Positions 1-9,157 of a stretch of 64,000 bases of DNA are shown in pieces. The notes beneath the pieces were generated by a model. The model did no database searches. It was not told the DNA's origin and saw only the letters and a program-made list of their open reading frames with translations. The position numbers were made by a program, and so were the translations under genes. Numbering within the stretch: the first letter of the stretch is position 1; each line of letters starts with the position of its first letter. Source of the stretch: Aspidapion aeneum (lineage: Eukaryota; Arthropoda; Insecta; Coleoptera; Brentidae); contig OY755038.1 of assembly GCA_963576565.1 (NCBI GenBank), positions 9,997,756 through 10,061,755 on the forward strand. Direction: 5' to 3'.

Positions 1-247
1 TGAAAATGATAATTTTTAGGAAACGCTTTTTAAAAATAATGGCAAAGGCAAAAATTTATGTATTTTTTTTTGCTTTAATTAAATCAATCAATAACTTACT
101 AATGCTTGAAATAGACAATAAGGAAAATTTTGTGGTAAAAATATTTTATGAAAATGATCTTTGAAGGGTCACGCAAAACAGAAAACGCAAAAACGCATTT
201 TTTTTTGTTGTGCCACTATTAAAGCAAAGCAGCGACATATTCTTTTA

Positions 248-523
248 AAAAACATCAATACTATTTTATTATTATGTTTTGCTAGACTTGTGATTATTAA
301 CAAAAAATTTAAAAAAACATTGCGTTTAATATGGCATTTATAAGTTTATACCAAAAAATAGTTTAGACCGACTCATTTTTTTTAAATAATTTTTATTTCA
401 ATTTATTGCTCTTGTTCTAATACACGACTCTACCCAATTTCATATTTTTACTGCGTTTTTTTTGAAGTTAAAAAAATTGCTGACTTTGATGCTCTGTATC
501 TCGACAAACAAAGAGTTCTGACC
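248..523 (+). repeat. Dispersed AT-rich repeat, copy 1
   Basis: This stretch aligns by eye with 53399-53710 in the same orientation. Shared landmarks in the same order are the run TTTTATTATTATGT, a block around AACATTGCGTTTAATATGG, the block TTTCAATTTATTGCTCTTG, and TTTGATGCTCTG followed by an AAAGAGTT block. The second copy lies inside a pogo-like element. The copies have small indels and no long ORF. I do not recognise the family. Confidence 0.7.
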
Positions 524-1134
524 ATAGTATACTAATTATTTATAGTAAGGAAAGCCCGGTCTTGTCGTTATACTGTTATACATACCCCCTGTATACATTA
601 GTTCGGAATACAAAGTTCGAGAGGCGCTTATTACAGACCGTCACCCCTGGTATAAAAATATTATGTACAGACTCCTGTGCTGTCGCCATGGACATTAACC
701 GCTACTCTCGGTATATGTTTTTGATTATGACTGACATTGGCAAAATAGATAAAAATATGACGGTAATGTAATTCGGCATTTTTCATTTGTGGTTGCAGTT
801 TTTCGTGATTTTTAAACTTTTTACCTTATTTTTAAAAGTGTTTTTTGCTAAATTGTGGCCTATCGGTTTTTAAGAAATTTAAAAGAAAACAATTTTGTGT
901 TCGTGGGTGCGAAGACTATGTTAGGAAGCGCGATCGCATTCCCAAACGGAACCTGAAGCTATTTGATGGGTAACTAAAAATACTTCGCCAAAAAAAACTA
1001 ACTTTGACGAAAGACGAAATTTACGTTAAATATATAGTGTGTGATGGACACGTTGAACCTGGACGAAGTTTTAAATGTTTAGTTTTAAATTTTAATATTT
1101 GGAAAAAACATAGATTGTTTCACTATACTTATAT
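524..1134. other. No gene seen; contains a relic repeat
   Basis: I see no coding signature. About 580-660 resembles 2418-2510 in the same orientation: both hold a CCCCTGTA-like motif, a TACGGAATA/TTCGGAATA motif and GAGAGGCGCT followed by a CACCCC block. They may be two degraded copies of one small element. The likeness is short and the boundaries are unclear. Confidence 0.4.
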
Positions 1135-1645
1135 ACAGGGTCCGGCAGAATGATCTCCCACATTAAAAGCGCCATTGTAAATGCTATTTATATTTAATTT
1201 TTTTTAACTGAAATCGTATTATACCATTTGTTTTTATTAAGTTTTGAAAATTACAGAATCCATGTGGCGGCCATTTTTTTCGGTACACAGTCGAAGCTGA
1301 TTTCTGAAAGTTTCACTCATACAGTAACTCTAAAGCGATATTCCTTTAATTTCTTGGTGTATTGCTGCTTTCAATTCGTCAATGGTTCGGGAATAGTGTT
1401 CAGATATTCCCAAAGTATCTAGAACTAAAGCATGTCTACCAAGTGCGAAGTACGTACGAAAAGTTCTTTGTGTCGTAATCACAGATTCGTTACCTACTTT
1501 TGATTAATATCTCGATAACGAAGGCACGATGGCAAGGAAATGGCAAGCCGCGAGCTACCAACCAACTACGCTAGCTTCCCCTCTCTTCAGTGATTCAGGC
1601 ACAGTGGCAGTGCAAAATGTGGGAGATCATTATGCCGGACCCTGT
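1135..1645 (-). mobile_element. Tc1/mariner-like element, internally deleted
   Basis: The ends are inverted repeats of 30 bp (1135-1164 and 1616-1645) that match at 29 of 30 positions, beginning ACAGGGTCCGGCA and ending in a CTCCCACATT motif. At 511 bp the element is too short for a full ~350-residue transposase. The minus strand keeps a transposase C-terminus (see 1237-1440). The left flank ends in TA if the terminus is read as CAGGG, but the right flank is TT, so the target-site duplication is degraded. It is an autonomous-type element reduced by internal deletion. Confidence 0.85.
1237..1440 (-). pseudogene. mariner-like transposase C-terminal remnant
   Basis: Reading the minus strand from about 1440 gives a run with SRTIDELKAAI, an in-frame TAG, then RNQLRLCTEKNGRHM and a stop at 1237-1239. 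A DELKxxI helix followed by RLxxCxxxxGxHM is typical of the C-terminus of Tc1/mariner-superfamily (DD34D/E) transposases. The DDE catalytic core is missing. The in-frame stop and the surrounding deletion make it non-functional. It lies inside the 30-bp terminal inverted repeats at 1135 and 1645, in the orientation expected for one transcription unit. Confidence 0.75.
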
Positions 1646-3089
1646 TTAATTAAATGAATAACCGGCAATATTCACTTTACTTTAAAAGGCTTACGTTACA
1701 TTTTTTTAAACACCCATTAATACCTAGTTAATATAGGTTAAGAGTGTAAATTTATATAATGTTTAATTTAAATATATTTTTACATCACCTAGCTAATACT
1801 AACAAAATTTTCCAAATCCATTAGTTCTTATTTTTCATGAAAAAACAATTAAAAAAGTTTCCGTATATATAAAAAACATAACCTATATTTGCAACATTAT
1901 TATGTATAAAGCATTGTAAAAGTATACATTATTAATTTAAGTTAATGTAGATATTTTCTATGCACTAATAAAAAGGAATTTACTGCATAACATTCGTCAA
2001 AGAGCCCAGTCTTTTTTATTAACTAGAAAATTAGCCTCTCAAGGATATTTATGTACCTAAATGAATGGAAAACAATCTTTTAAACCTAGATTGAATAAAA
2101 ATTTAACTTTCCTTTTTTTATTGCTAGTAGTCATTAATTTAAACATTCTTTTTAAGCAAATTGAGCTTTTACACAAAATAACTCATTCTTATCAGCGCGC
2201 ATCGTTTAAATTTAAAACTATGTAATTGACGAGTAGAATGAGTTTTTTGGTGTTAAAATTTAACTTGATAAGGACTGTTCAAAACACTATATTATAAGAT
2301 ATAGCCTGATTGGAGAACGATTTCATTGATGGCTATGAGCATCCGGTATAAAATAATTTGAAAAGCCATCCTGTAGCTTAGAGATAAACTGCACAAGCGT
2401 TATATTGTTTCAAATCCCCCTGTAAATGTTTAGTACGGAATATTTTATATATTTATTTAAAGTTGGAGAGGCGCTGATTCGTGCACGACACCCCGGTATA
2501 CTGCGCCAATTTAGTAATACAACTCCCACCGTGTAAGTGTCTGGTCTATCTTTGTCATTCGTCTATGGTTCTGCCCATGTTGGCCTGTTGGCCTATAGTC
2601 ATTAATTTATGGGACATCCTGTATAATTTTTTTTCTAATGTAATAACTATCCTTACAAAATTAAAAAGTCGATAATTTTAATAGCTTCCACATTCATTAT
2701 GTAAAACATGCAAAACTTGCTTAAACATGTATGTATAGTAGATATTGAAACACATGAAAATTTAACTTCCATTTCCCACTCAATTTTTGTTAATAAATAA
2801 AAGGGAGTGTCAACACATGGAGGTGTCCATCACTCAATTTATGCTTTATGCAAAATTTAAAAGGAAATATTCAGTTACCGTTAGTGTTTTGCTTATGTTT
2901 ATTTTATTACAAAGTTTACATGAGACTTCAAATGTAGGAAAGACTTGTGAAAAAAAATACCGTTGATTGAACTTCAGCGATATAACTTGATTATTCTAGA
3001 AGATCTTAGAAATTTCACGACGATATAAAAAATAAAAACAGTTATTTCATAAGAAATGTGATTTAAGTTTTTTCTGTTGGGCTTAATTC
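1646..3089. other. AT-rich region without a recognised gene
   Basis: I found no coding region or clear element here. A relic repeat at about 2415-2625 is related to 580-690. It ends near 2620 with TGGGACATCCTGTATA, which looks like a decayed transposon end. The rest is low-complexity AT-rich sequence. Confidence 0.5.
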
Positions 3090-3175
3090 CATCAGACGGG
3101 CCATGATCTTCCACTTTGTTGACGTCAAGTGAGTCATTTTCTGATGGTCGCGCAAGGCCAACAAAAAAAAATACA
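3090..3175 (-). repeat. Dispersed repeat fragment (GGCCCGTC family)
   Basis: On the minus strand this holds a GACCATCA motif, then GACGTCAACAAAGTGGAAGA and ATGGCCCGTC. The same order occurs on the plus strand at 37755-37845 and, more diverged, at 8604-8690. It is a short fragment of the repeat family annotated at those positions. Confidence 0.6.
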
Positions 3176-3492
3176 AGCTATAGTTCAAATTATACGCATT
3201 TGTAATGACTTCATTTTTGTTTATCTTTGTTTACTATATTTTAAACATCGGTGACAATAAACTTTTAAAAAAAGTAGTGTCTATGTATCTCGTCTTTAAA
3301 ACAAATACCTCTAATTGATAATAATTTAACCGACTTTAATCAAGATGCGTCTTCAGTTCGATCTTCCGTATCTTTTATTGATCTTACTGTTGTGGATCGT
3401 GTTGACGTTTTTAATGCAGAACAATCAAATTTTTTAGTCAATCCTTCTCGGGAAACCACAACAATATCTTAAATCCAAAAAACTTTAGTGTG

Positions 3493-4530
3493 ATGGCTTT
3501 AGTGCTTAACATTCACTCGTTGCGTAATAAAGTTGATGAATTGTGCGTGTTTCTTGAGTGTCAACAAAATCCGGAGATAATGTTGATAACTGAGCACTGG
3601 CTAAACCCTTTGGAGCCATGTAATATTCCAGGTTACTTTTGTGTCTCTCAGTATTGTAGAACAGTAAATAAGGGTTTTGGGGGAACAGCGATTTTCATAA
3701 GTGAATACTTCTCTCAGTTGAACCAATTGGAAGTAATCGACAAGTACGACCATTTATGTAAAGATGGCGAATTTGAGTTATCGGTCGCCTTAGGTAAAAA
3801 ATACAATTTATATATTTTGTGTGTTTACAGATCTCCAGATTCCAATGTAGAAAATTTCCTCATAGATCTTGAAACTGTATTACTTGATCTACCTAAAAAT
3901 AGCAAAGTTATTCTGGGTGGAGACTTTAACATTGACTTTGGTAACGAATCTTCGACATCAAACCAAAATTTACAAAATTTACTTACGTCATATGGTTTAA
4001 ATATGTTAGTTCAATCTCCAACTAGAATAACAAATGTAACAGCGACGACTATCGATTATTTTTGTAGTAACTTCGATGGGGATGGCAGTGAGTGTGTTGT
4101 TATTTCGACAGATCTTTCCGACCACGAAGCTTTACTAGCAAGCGTTCCTCTTAGAACCCAAACTAAAAAAACTCCAGCCCAACTTAAAAGAATTTTTTCG
4201 GGAAGAAACTTTCAAAATTTTAGAGAAAAATTGACAACGGTTGATTGGCATTTTGTGCTGGTGTCGGACAAACCTGTCGATTCCTTTCATTCATTTCTTC
4301 AAACACTGTTTAATAGTTGCTTTCCATTGGTGAGAATGAGATCACGTAATAAGAAAAAATCTTGGATGACTAAAGGAATCAAAACTTCAAGTCAAAATCT
4401 GCGCTCCTTGCATAAAATCTGCAAGCATATTAATAATAATTTTATAACTAACTATTACAAAAAATATCGCAAATTGTACAAAAAAATTATAAGGGTCGCT
4501 AAAAGAAACTTTTACTCAAATAGTCAATGA
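3493..4530 (+). CDS. LINE endonuclease domain (APE/EEP type), frameshifted from RT
   Basis: This encodes the apurinic-endonuclease-like (EEP fold) domain that nicks target DNA to prime reverse transcription. Visible motifs in order are NIHSLRNKVDEL at the N-terminus, ITEHWLNP (catalytic Glu region), GGTAIFIS, YRSPDSN, GGDFNID (catalytic Asp/Asn), TTIDYF and SDHEALL (catalytic Asp-His). The first ATG is at 3493. The frame is open further upstream through NILNPKNFSV, so the true start may lie before it. The frame ends at a TGA at 4528-4530 just after a basic linker. The sequence continues in another frame as TQIVNDFRG, so the stop is the result of a frameshift and not the natural end of the protein. 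Confidence 0.88.
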   Translation: MALVLNIHSLRNKVDELCVFLECQQNPEIMLITEHWLNPLEPCNIPGYFCVSQYCRTVNKGFGGTAIFISEYFSQLNQLEVIDKYDHLCKDGEFELSVALGKKYNLYILCVYRSPDSNVENFLIDLETVLLDLPKNSKVILGGDFNIDFGNESSTSNQNLQNLLTSYGLNMLVQSPTRITNVTATTIDYFCSNFDGDGSECVVISTDLSDHEALLASVPLRTQTKKTPAQLKRIFSGRNFQNFREKLTTVDWHFVLVSDKPVDSFHSFLQTLFNSCFPLVRMRSRNKKKSWMTKGIKTSSQNLRSLHKICKHINNNFITNYYKKYRKLYKKIIRVAKRNFYSNSQ

Positions 4531-4651
4531 CTTTAGAGGCAAAAATAATTCTTCCAAACAATCAGCAAATATCGATGTCAATGTTTTAAATCAATTTTAT
4601 TGCACTGTTGCCCAAAAACTTACGGCCGAATTAAGACCAGTAATCAATCCT

Positions 4652-6220
4652 ATGGATAACTTAAATAACATCGTTATCAGTGAAAACTTTAATCTAGGCA
4701 TCACAGATAGATTGGAATTAAAAAACACAATAAATGAAATAAAAAACGTTTATTCTTCCGGTCAAGATGAAATGAACATAAAATTTTTTCAAAATTTGGA
4801 TAACAGAACGTTGGATGCTCTTGTTGTTGCTATCAACTCATGTTTCTTAAAGGGTGAATTTCCAGATGTCCTCAAAATAGCCGTAGTTGTTCCTCTTCAT
4901 AAATCGGGATCATTTGATGAGCCCACTAATTTCAGACCTATCTCACTGTTGGATACTCTATCTAAAATTATTGAAAAACTGGTAAAGGTTAGAATGACCA
5001 ATTTTCTTAAAAAACATAGTATCCTTAGCACTAATCAATTTGGTTTCCAGAGCGGAAGGAGTACTAACGATGCTTTGTTCTCTTTTTTGGAAAGCCTATA
5101 TTTTAGACTTAATGATAAAGAAGCTGCAGCTGCAGTATTCTGCGACTTTCAAAAGGCATTCGACTGTGTCAGTCACGACCTGCTTTTAAAAAAGTTGGAG
5201 AGATATGGGTTTAGAGGAGTCTCGCAGCGTTTTTTTCACTCATACTTGACTGGAAGATATCAGATGGTTCGAAATGGTGGTTGTGTCTCTTCTTTATCCA
5301 AAATTAACTTTGGTGTGCCTCAAGGTTCTGTTTTGGGCCCACTGTTATTTTTGTTATATATTAACGACTTAACTTTAATAGGTATAAGGGGTACTCTAAC
5401 ACTTTTTGCTGACGACACTACAATTTTATGGCATCATAAAAATGAAATAATATTAAAAGAAATAGTGCAAGAGGACATACAACGAATTAAAGAGTGGTGT
5501 GATGCAAACTTTCTCTGTTTTAACATAGATAAAACAAAAGTCCTCTGTTTTAAATTTTCTTTTGATGACCTAACTGTTTCCAACCAAAGAATAACTCAGG
5601 ATGAAAATACTAAATTTTTAGGAATGTATATAGACAATAGGTTAAAATTCTCCTCGCATATTCCCTATCTTAATAAAAAAATATCGATAGGTAGTTACGC
5701 CGTTAGACAAACATTTTTCGAATTTGGTTGTGAAATGGCCAAAACAACTTATTACGCCCTTGTTGATTCTCATTTGCGCTATGGAATAGCCTTTTGGGGG
5801 AATTGCAGTCAGTATTTGTTCAGATCTGTGTTTGTAATTCAAAAAAGATGCATCAGATATATTTGCGGAGCAAAAATCAGAGACCATTGTAGGCCTTTGT
5901 TTATGAGAGAAAAAATATTAACTCTTTGTTGCCTTTTTATACTAGAAACAGTGGTGCTGATTTATAAAAAATTTAAAAATCACACATTTGAACAAACCTA
6001 CCAAACAAGAAGTCAAGAATATAACAGCATACCACTGCCTATTCCTAGGTCTCAATTAACCCAAAACTCGATAATCTACCGCAGTATTAAAATTTTTAAT
6101 AAGCTTCCAAATAGATTGAAAAGCATTCACTCGGAAAAAATATTTAGGGTTAAGGTAAAAGATTTGCTATTGGAGAAGGCATATTATAGTCTTAATGAAT
6201 TTTTCGAGGACCAGTTATAG
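4652..6220 (+). CDS. LINE reverse transcriptase
   Basis: This is the reverse transcriptase that copies the element RNA at the nicked target. Motifs in order are NFRPISLLDTLSK, NQFGFQSGRSTNDAL, FCDFQKAFDCVSHDLL (first catalytic Asp), GVPQGSVLGPLLFLLYINDL, LTLFADDTTILW (catalytic FADD), NIDKTKVLCF and FLGMYIDNRLKFSSH, then the thumb region and a basic C-terminus. The ATG at 4652 is internal. The same frame is open back to about 4511 and joins the endonuclease frame there, so the protein was originally one endonuclease-RT polyprotein. I see no RNase H domain, which agrees with a jockey/CR1-type element. All core catalytic residues are present. Confidence 0.92.
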   Translation: MDNLNNIVISENFNLGITDRLELKNTINEIKNVYSSGQDEMNIKFFQNLDNRTLDALVVAINSCFLKGEFPDVLKIAVVVPLHKSGSFDEPTNFRPISLLDTLSKIIEKLVKVRMTNFLKKHSILSTNQFGFQSGRSTNDALFSFLESLYFRLNDKEAAAAVFCDFQKAFDCVSHDLLLKKLERYGFRGVSQRFFHSYLTGRYQMVRNGGCVSSLSKINFGVPQGSVLGPLLFLLYINDLTLIGIRGTLTLFADDTTILWHHKNEIILKEIVQEDIQRIKEWCDANFLCFNIDKTKVLCFKFSFDDLTVSNQRITQDENTKFLGMYIDNRLKFSSHIPYLNKKISIGSYAVRQTFFEFGCEMAKTTYYALVDSHLRYGIAFWGNCSQYLFRSVFVIQKRCIRYICGAKIRDHCRPLFMREKILTLCCLFILETVVLIYKKFKNHTFEQTYQTRSQEYNSIPLPIPRSQLTQNSIIYRSIKIFNKLPNRLKSIHSEKIFRVKVKDLLLEKAYYSLNEFFEDQL

Positions 6221-6325
6221 GATAATTGACAAATATATTTAAACATTTAAATTTTTTTATTTTACTTGTGTATGTATCAGATTGTTCTGTTTGTTGTTTC
6301 TTGTGTTTTATATCTAACTTTAACA

Positions 6326-6433
6326 TATTTTATTTTTAACATATTTTGACGTTTTAACATATTTTAACATGATTTGACATATTTTAACATGTTTTTACGT
6401 ATTTTAACATATTTTAACATGTTTTAATGTATT
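6326..6433 (+). repeat. Short tandem repeat in LINE 3' UTR
   Basis: The motif TTTTAACATA and close variants (TTTTGACGT, TTTTAACATG, TTTTTACGTA) recur many times in about 110 bp. It lies between the RT stop and the tail, so it belongs to the 3' UTR of the LINE. Confidence 0.7.
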
Positions 6434-6658
6434 GTATTTCAATAATAGTAAGTGAATAGGTGTGATAGGTGGAAAGAGAGCATATTTGCATAGGAGAAAT
6501 ATTTAAAAAAAAAAATATATATCGCGAAATTTATAGACTGTTACACTATTTTAAATGACTATTCTGTACCTCAACTTAGACTTGTAAGCAAGTGTTTATC
6601 TTATATTTACAATTAAGGACCACTTTTTGCTTTGTCTGTAAAACTCTACTTTTTTGAC

Positions 6659-6704
6659 AATAAAGCATAATTTGATTTGATTTAATTTGATATGATTAAT
6701 TGAT
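6659..6704 (+). terminator. LINE polyadenylation-like signal and TTTGA tail
   Basis: AATAAA at 6659-6664 is followed by repeats of TTTGA/TTTAA (about 6671-6704). Short tandem 3' tails in place of poly(A) are common in jockey/CR1-type LINEs, so this marks the 3' end of the element. Confidence 0.65.
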
Positions 6705-6737
6705 TTTTTAAATAGGTGGGTAATTGGTTATGTGAAG

Positions 6738-7322
6738 TATCCGTCATTGTTTTTTAAAATATATATCGCAGTAGCTCTAAAAAACTGGAAACGCAAAGTA
6801 CACGGCATGGAAATACAACTTAACGACCGATTTACCATATACACACTACAGTTTGCTGACGACCAAGTAATTGTAGCTAATGATAAAGAAGACATGGAGT
6901 ATATGATGAGAAAGTTAACGGAAGAATACCAAAAGTGGGAGTTAACAGTGAACGTGGACAAGACACAGTACTTATGTATTGGAAACGAATCAACTGAATT
7001 AGAACTAGAAAATGGACAAACAATATCTCCATGTAATGAGTATGTATACTTGGGTGTCACATTTGATAAGACAGGAACAGACTGTAAAGAACTGGAAAAA
7101 AGAATAGTAAAAGCAAAAAAGGTTATTGGTTGTCTTAACAGTATTTTATGGAGCAGAGAGATAAAAAAGAATGTAAAATTTAACATATATGAAACAATGG
7201 TAAAAAGCACGCTGTTGTATGGAATAGAGACTTGTCGCGTAACAGAAAAATACAAAGCAAAAATGGAAAGTGTCGAAATGGATGCAATAAGAAGATCAAT
7301 GAGAATGTCTAGAACAGATCAT
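6738..7322 (+). pseudogene. RTE-like reverse transcriptase, first fragment
   Basis: The frame begins in RT motif B territory (FKIYIAVALKNWKRK) and includes the catalytic motif as LQFADDQVIVAND, then EEYQKWELTVNVDKTQYLCIG, EYVYLGVTFDKTG and LLYGIETCRVTEKYK. These motifs match the LINE relics at 31955-32827, 41487-44710 and 61468-62665. The catalytic FADD is intact, but the fingers and palm motifs upstream are missing. Coding stops abruptly after MRMSRTDH, where the insertion starts. Confidence 0.85.
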
Positions 7323-8204
7323 GTAATATTTATTTTGTTAAATCTACATGCTTAAAAATAACTTAAAAACAAGGGGAAATCAAGCTATAAAAATGTACTT
7401 TTTGCTGAAGTTTCTGGTGCTGTGTAAATAACGTGTTTTTATCCTCGTTATTTTCATGTACCAAATTCACACTTGAAAAGTCCTCCACAACATGTTATAA
7501 AACGCCACTAGATCAAGACTTCTCAAATCTACTGACTTTCTGCGTCTTTTTTGGTCACGTTTTTTTAATAACATTTTTCTAACTTAAAAGAGGCGCGAAA
7601 GGAAGTTATAAAAGTTTACTAGTTAAAGACTACAACACTTCAAGACAATTTTAAAGATGGCGCTTAAGGCAAGACAAAATATTTATATATCTATCTATAT
7701 ACATTATGTTTTTTTTAAAAGCTAAACAAGATTTATGAACAGTAAACACTTTCACAGGTTAATAACAGATGCGTCGTGATCGTGGATCAGGGATCAGTCC
7801 CTTAACAGGTTTTTGGAGTTTAGAGGCCAAAGCACTGCCTGATAGATTTCGTCAAAGTGAAAAATCCCGACTATATGTGGCGATGCTGCTAGTAAAATCT
7901 CAAAAATATTCGGTAGAAAAGCCGTGCAAGTCGCGTTTTAAAATTTGTGTAGAAAAGGCGTGAATCTAATGTGATTTTAACGTTGATAAAAATCACTTGA
8001 AATTCACGTAAAAACATTGCTGTTTTAATTTGATTAAGGCGTTATTAAAACGCAGTTTTTAGCAACGTTATTTTTTATAACGTTAATGAATGACCTTTTA
8101 ATCTTGTTTTCATAAATGAAATAAACGTTTTTTTCTAGCAGCTTTTAAAATAAACGTTTTTTTTTTCTCACGTCTTTTTTACGTGTTAAACACGTGATTG
8201 TGCT
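7323..8204. mobile_element. Unclassified palindrome-rich insertion inside the RTE-like LINE
   Basis: This 0.88 kb segment interrupts the reading frame between TRTDH-like and RNEIIKERMG. It has no recognisable gene. Its right part is rich in short perfect inverted repeats: GTGATTTT/AAAATCAC around 7970-7999, GCGTT/AACGC near 8039-8053, AACGTTAT/ATAACGTT at 8064-8084, and a 15-bp palindrome at 8181-8195 near the right edge. I cannot place clear terminal inverted repeats or a target-site duplication, so the exact edges are uncertain by several bases. Confidence 0.6.
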
Positions 8205-8497
8205 GTGGGAGAAATGAGATCATAAAAGAAAGAATGGGAATCGAGGGAAGCATAACGGATGACATCACTAAAGGGCAACTGATATGGTACGGCCATGTAC
8301 AACGGATGAGCGACGAAAGATTACTAAAGCAGGTCCTAGAATGGCAACCAATAGGGCGCAGAAAAAGAGGGCGTCCTAAACTGGAATGGCAACAGTCAGT
8401 CCAAAAATCAACGAGTCAAAAAAACCTGACGGAAGATGACTGTCAGGATCGAAGGAGGTGGAGAATAGGCGTCGGACAACGTAGAAAAACGTTCTAA
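8205..8497 (+). pseudogene. RTE-like LINE C-terminus, second fragment
   Basis: The frame carries RNEIIKERMGIEG, ITKGQLIWYGHVQRM, VLEWQPIGRRKRGRPK and ends RRKTF-stop. The WYGHVxRM and GRRKRGRP motifs are the usual C-terminal signature of this LINE group. The same region recurs on the minus strand at 41517-41662 and 61480-61740. It continues the protein interrupted at 7322. Confidence 0.83.
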
Positions 8498-8536
8498 ACC
8501 AACATAGTAGTAGTATAAAAAATTGTTTTATAGGGA

Positions 8537-8695
8537 TTTAATCAAAACAATCTCAAAATTAGCTTTATTTTCAAATAGTAATAAACCATTCATTAAGCTA
8601 TGACCGACGTGACTATGAAAAAAAAATCAGCCGACGCCTCTGACGTCAAAATAGTGGTAGATCATGGCCCTTCCATTTTGGTAGCCCTGGTTTAA
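8537..8695 (+). repeat. Dispersed repeat (GGCCCGTC family), copy 2
   Basis: This aligns with 37660-37850: AACAATCTCAAAA, a GCTTTATTT block, a GACCNNCG/GTGACCATC-like block with an A-run and ATCAGCC, a GACGTCA block, then a TGGCCCxTCCATTTTG block followed by TAGCCCTGG. A shorter inverted fragment is at 3090-3175. It is non-coding. Confidence 0.7.
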
Positions 8696-9149
8696 TATAA
8701 ACAAATAAACAATCGTCTTAATAAGACTTGATTAAACATTTCGCGGATGGCGGGAAAGCTGATTTCAAAAAACGAATTGATAAATTTTAATTTTAAGCAT
8801 TTCAACCTACTAGCCTTTTGATAAGAACCCATTTGAAAATGGCCCAGAGATATAAGCTGATTTTTGAAGTGTAAACATCTTTAGGCGCGCGTTTAGCAGT
8901 TTTTGTGGGTACTGAATGGGACTGAGCCGTCAGGCTCGGCTATGTAACGCTCATTCGGGTGAAGTCGACTCGAGTCGACTAACTGTGTGGAGGAACATTT
9001 AGCGAGTGATATGATGATGCAGATGAAGGCCATTATTATTAATTTCGCCTTGTTGAAATTTACACTTCTGCCGTGTGGTCTTAAGCACACACAATTTTTT
9101 TTATATATGGAACGGAATGCAAGCTCTGTCCCTGTAGCTTTTTGATGGC
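8696..9149. other. No gene seen
   Basis: I recognise no coding sequence here. The one notable site is a perfect 18-bp palindrome at 8963-8980 built from two SalI-like GTCGAC cores around CTCGAG. Confidence 0.5.
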
Positions 9150-9157
9150 CTTGCCAG

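Larger units (their letters stand above)
3300..6700 (+). mobile_element. Jockey/CR1-like non-LTR retrotransposon
   Basis: Consecutive endonuclease and reverse transcriptase regions are followed by a 3' UTR, an AATAAA motif and a short TTTGA-type tandem tail. This is the layout of a jockey-superfamily LINE. The only break I see in the endonuclease-RT reading frame is one frameshift near 4510-4530. About 160 bp upstream of the endonuclease (3313-3471) a different frame is open and ends in TAA. It could be the end of ORF1, but I do not recognise a gag-like or zinc-knuckle motif. The 5' end is not defined. This is the best-preserved LINE in the window. Confidence 0.9.
6738..8497 (+). mobile_element. 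RTE-like LINE, 5'-truncated and split by an insertion
   Basis: Two fragments (6738-7322 and 8205-8497) join into one continuous RT-C-terminal protein if 7323-8204 is removed. The element begins inside the RT domain just before the catalytic motif, so it is 5'-truncated, and it abuts the tail of the preceding LINE. A TAGTAGTAG run just past the stop (about 8505-8515) matches the (TAG)n tail of the related copy at 41487-44710. Confidence 0.82.

Noticed and set aside
3313..3471. ORF1 (gag-like) of the LINE
   Set aside because: The frame is open but no zinc knuckle or other ORF1 motif is visible, so I mention it only within the element entry.
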